Shown one piece after another: positions 56,762-64,000 of a stretch of 64,000 bases of DNA. The first letter of the stretch is position 1. Each line of letters begins with the position of its first letter. Position numbers and translations under genes: made by a program. Origin of the DNA: Dastarcus helophoroides (taxonomy: Eukaryota > Arthropoda > Insecta > Coleoptera > Bothrideridae). Under the pieces are notes generated by a model. The model saw nothing but the letters and a program-made list of their open reading frames with translations, searched no databases and had not been told where the DNA came from. The stretch spans positions 28,623,302-28,687,301 of the forward strand of contig CM053333.1 of assembly GCA_028583605.1 (NCBI GenBank), in the 5' to 3' direction.

Positions 56762-57184
56762 TTTAAACGCTTTTTTCTCGGAAACGGTTACTTTTAGCGA
56801 CTTTGAGAAAGAGTACCTTTTTTGTATAAAAAATGTTGCTTTTTACGATTATGGCACTTTTGTGTCGAAATATTGCAATACAAAAAAGTTACGGCAAAAA
56901 ATAATCGCGGGCAACCCCCTACATACCACGCTACTGCTTATTTAAAAAATATGTTACATGAGAATATGCCTAATCCAATTCTTTAACTGCTTGTCCAATT
57001 TCATGACTTTGCTACTAACCGTTAACTTTTTGTAGTAAAAAAACCACTTTAGGGGCGCCATCTTTAAGTGGTCATATCTCCGTTAGGAGGCAATTTAAAG
57101 AAAAAAATGTATTTCAACATTTTTTATATTTTAATGTGTAGAATATGCTTTTGAAGTAGCGGCCCGGACTTTTGTAACACCCTG
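56762..57184 (-). repeat. Right terminal inverted repeat of the DD41D element
   Basis: 423 bp; mirror of 54952-55374. The short open frame at 56748-56945 is the translated repeat. Confidence 0.9.
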
Positions 57185-57489
57185 TATAAGAGTACAGATA
57201 TAATACGTTTCTATTCCATGGTTGAGGCTAACCCACCATTTGGTTTAATATGCCCACTAGCGGGGCAGATGGAGCCATTGTTGAGACTTTTTTATATCGT
57301 TGCTTATTACCATTAGATATGTTTTTAAAACGCTGAATGTTAGTCAGGTTTCTAGATAAAGGTATATAGAACACTGCTTAACCAGTGATAAACAGATTTT
57401 TCTAATATCAATTAATATATGGCACCTTTAGAAAAAAATGGTTGATCCTGTCCCCCTTTTCCCTATGTATAATTGGTCAAAAAGACTTT

Positions 57490-58200
57490 CTTAGCGCAAA
57501 ATTCATCCCTTTATTTCAAAATTTGCATTTTCTTTATATATATTTCGTTTACTTCGTTCCTAAAATTAGACTTTTTGCCCCAAACCTCAGTTTCTCCACT
57601 TTTTTGTAAATTCCGTAATTTTTCCTTTCTCCTCAAAATTTGACTATATTTGAAAATATTTTCTTTGTGCTATCTGGACTCTTTGGAAGTTTTGATTTAT
57701 TTCCCAAAGATTCACGTGAAATTTATTCGATTTTTTAATCGAAAGGTAAAAATGTCGCGACATAAAAGTTTAAAAATATTTTGGAAAAAATATGCAAATT
57801 TTAAGTTCTATATTTAGATTAGAGTCGAAAGTTCGGGGAGAAAAAGTTAAAATTTTGAAAAAAACTCGGAAAATTTCCAAAAGTTTATGGGATTTTTCAA
57901 ATATTTAGGCAAAAGTAGAAATTCCAAGAAGCAAATTTAAAATGCCGAGATAGAAATTTCCACTTGTAAAATAAAACTTAAGTTTCGAGATTATAAAGTC
58001 GCTAATTTAAGAAAAAGTTTTTGATAAAACTTTAAATTTATTACTTAAAATTTTGATTTTGAAATTAAAATTTCAATAATTCAACATTTCTAGTAATTTT
58101 TTTAAATATATAATAATCACGAGAGACCAGTTATTAAATCTTTACTTTCTTCTGTCTTGATTTTAATATTTTTTGTACCATAAGAAGCCAAGGAAGGGTA
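57490..58200. repeat. Degenerate AAATTTC-rich tract
   Basis: Repeated short blocks (AAAATTTGC, CGGAAAATTTCC, GAAATTTCC) of the same texture as 9930-10640 and 40100-41050; the orientation seems to switch near 57700. Confidence 0.3.
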
Positions 58201-60129
58201 GTGAATCTCAGTTTTCCCCCATATTTCTTGATTTTTATAATTTTTTTCCAAAAATAATTCCCTTATGCTAGTGCCCAAAACGTTAAAGACTTAAAGAAAT
58301 TCTTCAACAGAGTCACATAGCCTTGGAAGCGTTCATGATGATTATATGTAGTTGTCGTGTGTTGTTTCAGACACGAAATAAATTCAGTAGCCGTTCCATT
58401 AAAACTTTTCATTTTATTCTAAAATTTAAAATAAGCATTCTATAAGTTTTCTTGGAAAAGAATCTGACCGTAGATATTTCGCCTTTTTATGTTTTAATGT
58501 TAAAGGAACAGACACCAAATGTTCCCGAATAAATCATGCGGGAGGAAGCCAGTCTTCGATCCAACCCTACAATGATACATATCTAGATCTACTAATTACT
58601 TTTTCCAATCTACTACGGGATTAATTAAAATGTACTGGTGCCGAGTTTAGAAGACATGCTAGGTTCTAGACAAGGACTCAGATTAATTCCCATAATTTAT
58701 CATTTTACAGTTGCAGTGCTCCCTCCATGACTACCCGATAAAACTTATTGGAAGAATTTATCAAGCGCCTTTTATGTCCCATTTTAATCGCGAATAAATA
58801 TATCACCCATACAAAAAGTTCGTTACCTTTCACTTCCGTTTTTGGTCGCACATTCAAAGCCCTCTATTAATCCTGGAAAACATAACCGTTCCAGGGCTTT
58901 CCTTCTGTTCCGAATTTAATCCCTCAACTGCCGTTACTGTGGTGTCTTTATGGGGCTTTATACGGCACTCCTAACTTTCATTTCTGTTTCACAAGGAACT
59001 AATAGGTTAAAGCAAGAATTTCTCCGACATCTGCTACTTTCCCTTTATATCCAACCCTGCAAATACCTTTAAAAATCTATATACTAAAAACTGACCAAGA
59101 AGAACATACTAGCACTTCCAAAAGTGCACATAAAATATTGCCATATTTATATCATTTTTTCCCTTGAAAGCCCGTGAACATTTATATTTTTCGCAGGCTG
59201 TTTGATCTTTCGGGTGGTCAAATACACAGTCACCCAGAGCGCAATTTTAAATTAAATAGAAAAGTCTCTCCCGAAATCAACAAACACAAATTGATGCTTG
59301 CAGGCAATTTTTTTATTAAATCCGGATTAATTCTTTACGCTCGTTCAGTTACGCTCGACATGTTAACGTGTTGCTTTGTATATTATGCTCAATCAGATTA
59401 TCATTTACAGAGCAAAAATATTCTGAAATACTATTTAAATCTCCCCGAATATTAGCCGCTCCTTCCAAACGGAGTTTAAATTCGCAGGTATATTATGAAG
59501 TAGTTTTATGTATATTTTTTGTTATTGAGACATTCATACTAACATTCGTGATTTTAGATATTCCATATCACAAGCATGTTCTTTCTGCAGCTCTATTATA
59601 AAAGAATTCAGATTGTTCCATATAAATCCCTTTTCTCCTTTCAAAACCGAGTAGGGTTTTTCTTTAGGGCACCACACCCAATATTGGATTTGTCATCCTA
59701 TTAAAATTTGAGTTAAACTTGGGTAATGACTAATGACACAACATTGATTGAAAATTTTTTTAAAGAAAAAATACTGTGGCGGCTCTCACAGGACCTGATA
59801 TTTTTAGGTAGGTCCAAATTAAATAGCCTTATGCTGAGCTGTTTCTCACTTTACCAATAATCATTTATTTGATACTAGGGAATTCACACAACTGTGTAAT
59901 TTTTTTGTGCAACCCGACGAGAAGCTATTATTTTGCAGTTCCTAGAGCAAACGCGAAATGCAATTTCTTGGCCTCTACTCTTAGCGATGGACGCGAAATG
60001 AATTGACAGTGACAGTGTTTCTAAAATATAGAAAAAAATGCGCAGTTATGGGTGCTGTCGGCAGAAGTAAAAACTTAAAACTATGATATAACAAATTTTA
60101 AGATATTTGAAAAAATATGTTTCTAAGGT
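58201..60129. other. Unassigned; 58500-59600 less AT-rich
   Basis: 58500-59100 is pyrimidine-biased and of higher complexity than its flanks, and 59174-59455 holds a 93-residue open frame ('LFDLSGGQIHSHPERNF', 'ARSVTLDMLTCCFVYY') with no motif I know. It may be conserved noncoding or decayed coding sequence. No repeat was identified. Confidence 0.35.
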
Positions 60130-60290
60130 ACTTATTTTTCGGATTAGCTGGATGTCGGATTAGGCTGATGCCAGATTATCTGGATGTTGGATTAACCAGA
60201 TGCCCGATTAACCGGATGCTGGTTCATTTGGATGTCGGATTAGCCGGGTGTCGGATTATCCGAATGTCGGATTAGCCGAATGTCGGACTC
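60130..60290. repeat. 16-bp tandem array, unit near ATGTCGGATTAGCCGG
   Basis: About ten imperfect copies (GGATTAGCTGGATGTC, GGATTAACCAGATGCC and so on). The core GGATTA is the complement of the TAATCC core at 39315-39440. It abuts the palindrome at 60293-60745, suggesting one composite element with subterminal repeats. Confidence 0.8.
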
Positions 60291-60292
60291 CG

Positions 60293-60745
60293 ATGCAGCC
60301 ACTTGTAAACACTCTGAATAATGTAGTACTAACCAATTTGCGACATAAGCAATCATTGATAGTCTTATGTTTTCATAAACCATAAGAATGTTGTCGTATA
60401 TTCTTTAGCTACACAGAGTGATCCAGGTTTGCAAATCTAATAATTACTAAACAAATTTAAATGAAAAGTTCATTTGCATGAAAATTATCAAATGTAACCC
60501 CACATAATGTAATAGTGTTGGAAAGCTAATTTTATCTTCTTTTCATATTAGGTAATAAAAATAGAGCATTCTATTTAAAATTTTCCAGTAATTTTTGGAT
60601 TTGCAAACCTCGCTCACTCTGTTTAAGTAAAAAACATAAGACACTATGTTTATGGTTTATGGAAACTAAAAGACTATCAATAATTGTTTTTGTTGCAAAT
60701 TGGTCAATACTACATCATAATGAGTATTTACAAATGACTGCATCA
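60293..60745. mobile_element. Long palindromic (foldback) element
   Basis: The left arm from about 60293 (GATGCAGCCACTTGTAAAC) and the right arm to about 60745 (complement of ATGCAGTCATTTGTAAAT) mirror each other for more than 150 bp each. Shared blocks include 'GTAGTAC..ACCAATTTGC', 'ATTGATAGTCTT' and 'CAGAGTGA..CAGGTTTGCAAATC'. The centre lies near 60520. No open frame; likely a MITE. Confidence 0.7.
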
Positions 60746-60964
60746 GAGCCCTGCCTCCGGATTGATGATCCTCTATTAAGAAAACGACCCTTCAAAACCC
60801 CCATAAACTCTTAATTATTTTGCTGCATTTTTATAGGGATGTCCAAATATGTAAAAATACAGAGGGTGTCCTATTTAAAAAAAGTAAGTTTATATCAACA
60901 CTCTGTATGTGATTGGTACAATAAAATAAAAATAGTTTTAAAATGTGCCCCTTATAGATTAATT

Positions 60965-61845
60965 TAATCGATTTTTAATCGATGTAGCGGGACCATTTCC
61001 AGCATCAGACGATGAAAACAAGTACATTCTGGTAGCCATGGATTATTTCAGTAAATGGCCTGAAGCTTAGGCCATCCCAAAACCGGAAGCTACCACAGTC
61101 GCAAAGGTTTTTATTAGCAACTTCATCTGTCGATTTGGTGTTCCCTTGGAACTACACTCGGACCAAGTTAGGGACTTCGAATCGGGGGTCTTCCAAGAGA
61201 TGTGCCGTCTTCTTGGAATAAAGAAAACTCGAACGACACCTCTTCATCCACAGTCTGATGGAATTGTGGAAAGATTTAACAGGACCTTGGAGGAACATTT
61301 TTCGAAGGTCGTTTCCAAGCATCAGACGGACTGGGACCGACATCTACCACTGTTCTAATGGCCTATCGCGCAGTAACTTATGAAACCACGGCCCAGACTC
61401 CGGCAAAAGAGATCTTTGGGAGGAAACTGCGACTTCCGTGTGACCTGGTGTTTGGATCACCAAGGGAAACCCCCAGGGAGACAATGGGTTTCGTAGACGA
61501 CTTGAGGGAAGGAATATTGCTTCTCTTAAGCTCTCCAATATTGGAGACGCATGCCCTGGTGCGGACGAAGATCAACTTGGCGGCGGGCCGGATGAAAACA
61601 AAATATGATGTAAACGCCAACCTTGGAGGTTTCAGTTAGGGCAAACTGGTAAGGCTATACAACCCTCAGCGGAGGAAAAGAGTATTGCCGAGGTTTACGC
61701 CATCTTGGAAAGGGCCTTACAAAATGCTGAAGAGAATCAACGACTTGGTGTGCAGGATCCAGCGCAGCCCCAAGACCAAGATGGAAGTGGTACACCTCAA
61801 CATATTGTGCAAATCTAGTGGCGAAGTGACTGATTGGAACTGATC
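60965..61845 (+). pseudogene. Ty3/gypsy integrase (broken), 3' part of pol
   Basis: The frame enters at 'DVAGPFPASDDENKYILVAM', then 'DYFSKWPEA' (first catalytic Asp) and a TAG where Tyr is usual. 'LELHSDQVRDF' has the second Asp and 'DGIVERFNRTLEEHF' the Glu. A frameshift near 61355 leads to 'MAYRAVTYETTAQTPAKEIF'. A TAG at 61637 precedes 'LVRLYNPQRRK' and 'WKGPYKMLKRINDLVCRIQR', the GPY/F module at the integrase C-terminus. The rest of pol and gag is missing upstream. The element cannot integrate. Confidence 0.85.
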
Positions 61846-61873
61846 TTGACGATCAGTCCTTAGAGGGAGGTAG
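61846..61873 (+). other. Polypurine tract next to the 3' LTR
   Basis: Purine-rich AGAGGGAGG lies at 61862-61870, immediately before the LTR start, the position of the plus-strand primer in LTR retrotransposons. Confidence 0.65.
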
Positions 61874-62168
61874 TGTAACGAAATGTAATTGTTAAATTTA
61901 GTTATGGAATTTTCTAAAAAATTTGCTAAGGGGAAGTGGCCGCAATAATAAATCAAACGGCAGATAGGCGTAAAATTTTTCTTGAACCCGGACTGGGACC
62001 TCTATAAGGCAGTCACTTTTTCCACAGAAGTTAGTCAGTTAGTTGGTTGGTTGTTAGAAGTCAATGAATAAGTTAGTTAATTAAACAGTGTTAGTGAATT
62101 TCAATTGTAGAAATAAAGTGGTTATAATTCACGACGTATTTAATCATTCGAACTAATAACGTGCAACA
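61874..62168 (+). mobile_element. 3' LTR of the Ty3/gypsy element
   Basis: TGTAACGAAATG...GTGCAACA (TG...CA), 295 bp, directly after the polypurine tract. It includes 'AAATAAAGTGGTTATAATTC' near the 3' end and a possible TATA-like 'CTATAAGGC' at about 62003. It is somewhat shorter than the solo copies at 3969 and 18008, mainly through a missing block in the middle. Confidence 0.85.
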
Positions 62169-62189
62169 ATATATTTACAAAGATATGCT

Positions 62190-62830
62190 TAACAATGAAT
62201 TCCAAAATATCTGAATGGGTAGAAACATTGGCGTTTCATCTGTACTCAGTTTGAAAAAGATGCAGAGTTTTTAAGTCGTGTTGTTGCTATGGATGAAACT
62301 TAAGTACATTTTTACGACCCAGAAACAAAGTAACAGTCAATGTAATGAAGATACTCTGGTTTTTTATGACCACCTTAAAATTTTGTGTTGAAAGATCCGC
62401 CAGAAAAGTACTTGCTTCAGTTTTTTGGGATTCCCATGGAGTAATCATGACTGATTATATGAGTAAAGACAGAACAATAATCGGAGAATACTATTTAACA
62501 TTGCTCACTATTCTACGAAAAAAAAAGATACAGAAATTTGTCTAAATCTGTTTCCTTTTTGCAGAATAATTTCTCTGCACACATCACATGTTATCATGGA
62601 AACAATTCGTGATATGGGGTTTAAATTACTAGAACAACACTTTTTATTTACCAGATGTGGTTTTGTCCAATTTTCTTTTCCTTTATCAACTAAAAAGTCA
62701 AAAAAAAGTATAAAAGATCGTAGTTTTTTTTAGCGAAGAGGTTACAGAATCTGTGGAGCAAGATAAAACTTTTTTGAAAGATCTAGGGCTCAGCGTAATA
62801 AATTTATTAAATTAAGAGAAGAATAGGTTA
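62190..62830 (+). pseudogene. Mariner transposase relic
   Basis: In shifting frames: 'SEWVETLAFHLY', a 'DET' catalytic region around 62290 read as 'MDET' before a stop, 'KVLASVFWDSHGVIMTDY' and 'IIGEYYLTLL' at 62400-62510, then degraded 'HTSHVTMETIRDMGFKLLE' near 62580-62630. The series matches classic DD34D mariner transposases (VLATVFWDxxGVILIDYLxKGxTITGEYY). It follows the gypsy LTR directly. Dead copy; its termini were not located. Confidence 0.75.
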
Positions 62831-64000
62831 TGTAATGGAATATTTTGAGTTTTAAATTTTATTTCGCGGTCTGAAAGAAAAAAAATACAATTTGAAGTTT
62901 AAATTTGTAATACTTACATAATCATTTTAAATTATAGAAAAAAATTCTTAAAATTTGTCACATTTTGATATCAAGCTTGAATGTTTGCCTCTTTTTATGA
63001 AATTTCTCTTGAACCTACGAAATTTATAGACCGAGTAGAACAAAAAAGAAAGAAAAAGTTAGAAATTTTGTTAAAACATTGGAAATAAATGGCACGTGTT
63101 CTTTTAGTTATCTACCCATAAATAAAAAAGGAGAATTAAGACAAAAATAAGAGATCCAAGAATGTTTTTTATTCTTCCACGTTGACAAATTCGAGAGTAA
63201 AATATATTTAAGACAATGTGTTCAAAGAAAAACATCTTTCATTAAAACAATATCCATATCCAATTCCTAATTTACTCAATTTTTTGAAATGCATAAACCA
63301 CGTTTCATTTCATTGTAGTAGAGTTTTTGAACTATGAATATTGCATAATTCCAAAAATCAAGGATTAACAATATCAACTATTCAACTTTTTAAGTTTATT
63401 TAAAGAAGTATTTGTCTATAGAATTTAAAATGATGTGGATTTGTTGCTAAAACTTCATGATGTAAGGCAGCACTATCGATTTCGAACATGACTCAAAGGT
63501 ATAGCCTAAAAAACTGATCCTTTGATAATGTGATGTAAATTTCACAATAATTATTTCTTCACAAATCGATAGGTAGAATTTCATTCAAAAATAGAAACTC
63601 CATCAATTCATCAATTTAATAAGTCTTCAGCGTTCAGTACTAAATGATGTAAATATCAGAAATTCATGATTAGCAATTAAGTTAAAGTGAGAGAAAGAAA
63701 TTTATAAAGTGGTCTAGTATAACCGATTTAAAGTAGGGGTTTTGTTGACGCTTCGAGGAACTAGGGTTGAAAGGGCGATAACTAGGCACATATCATCCTT
63801 CAATTCATGGGGTGAATATATTAATTCATGAGGAGGATGTCTACATATGTAATTTGGTATGTTCGATTGCACACTTAACCGTTTGGGATACACGAAAAAA
63901 TCATGGGAAATTTCACGTCCTTACAGCTGGGCTTACTCGAACAAATACAAAAAGTGTCCACTCTATACATACAATGAAGGAATAATTGAAAAGAAAGGGT
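62831..64000. other. Unassigned AT-rich DNA
   Basis: No repeat, element or coding signal recognised up to the end of the window. Confidence 0.5.

Larger units (their letters stand above)
54952..57184 (+). mobile_element. Intact DD41D mariner-like transposon
   Basis: 2233 bp, starting CAGGGTGTTACAAAAGTCC and ending with the complement, flanked by TA at 54950-54951 and 57185-57186. The inverted repeats are 423 bp each and nearly identical. They enclose a single uninterrupted transposase frame. The target is AT-rich sequence inside the pogo-like element. Near-perfect arms and an open frame point to a recent insertion that may still be mobile. Confidence 0.92.
52713..57463. mobile_element. Pogo-like transposon, interrupted by a DD41D mariner
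   Basis: The left end after TA is GGGGAAAGGGGGCAGAATC and the right end (complement) GGGAAAAGGGGGACAGGATC, each followed by AACC; TA dinucleotides flank both. Subterminal 'GGGGCA' and 'AACCAA' blocks recur on each side. Inside are a decayed DDE transposase (53490-54780), a GC-rich insert (52835-53165) and the intact DD41D element (54952-57184). Without the DD41D element it is about 2.5 kb, a normal pogo-like size. Confidence 0.75.

Noticed and set aside
58520..58580. tRNA-like T-arm (TTCGATCC)
   Set aside because: Only the loop-like octamer is present; no pairing arms or A-box at proper spacing.
61152..61620. Minus-strand open frames over the gypsy integrase
   Set aside because: The plus strand carries the integrase and GPY/F motifs; the minus frames lack any family feature.

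Overview
The window is an AT-rich stretch of eukaryotic, almost certainly insect, genomic DNA. I found no convincing host gene, rRNA gene or CRISPR array. What can be recognised is transposable elements, mostly broken and often nested. The mix fits an arthropod and perhaps a hymenopteran, but the species cannot be fixed from this sequence: R4/Dong-type non-LTR elements, Penelope-like elements (PLEs), a mariner-related DD41D transposon, a pogo-like transposon, Ty3/gypsy LTRs, a Jockey-like relic, and PIF/Harbinger-like and hAT-like non-autonomous elements.

Layout. 0-6.3 kb: two decayed Jockey-like reverse-transcriptase (RT) pieces, a reverse-strand solo LTR, a foldback repeat with a long (GA)n core, a PLE-type repeat and another foldback. 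6.3-20.7 kb: mainly unassigned AT-rich DNA holding a GC-rich Harbinger-like foldback (10.7-11.5 kb), a 1.42-kb terminal-inverted-repeat element inserted in a PLE-type repeat (14.2-16.0 kb) and a second solo LTR. 20.7-32.8 kb: a head-to-tail array of four Dong-like retrotransposon copies, each bounded by (TAA)n tracts; the last copy carries two secondary PLE-type insertions. 32.8-43.9 kb: scattered PLE/hammerhead-like repeats, short tandem arrays and unassigned DNA. 43.9-47.4 kb: a tandem array of about 600-bp units with a partly conserved reading frame of unknown identity; its first unit is split by a hAT-like element containing a foldback built from about 20-35-bp repeats. 47.9-49.1 kb: a three-level nest (PLE repeat, TIR element, inverted PLE ribozyme-like pair). 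50.7-51.1 kb: a heptamer microsatellite. 52.7-57.5 kb: a pogo-like element with matching ends into which an intact DD41D mariner-like transposon (356-residue transposase, 423-bp inverted repeats) has jumped. 60.1-62.8 kb: a 16-bp repeat array beside a long palindrome, the 3' end of a Ty3/gypsy element with its LTR, and a mariner relic.

How the parts relate. Only the DD41D transposase looks capable of encoding a full protein. The most instructive features are (i) the TAA-targeted Dong-like array, with five TAA tracts punctuating four copies; (ii) a recurrent RNA-like motif (TGAARA, one spacer base, a short stem, then GAAA), resembling a hammerhead ribozyme core, found in at least four repeat families, often as inverted pairs and once beside PLE GIY-YIG coding sequence; and (iii) several insertions whose removal restores the interrupted repeat, giving a relative order of events.
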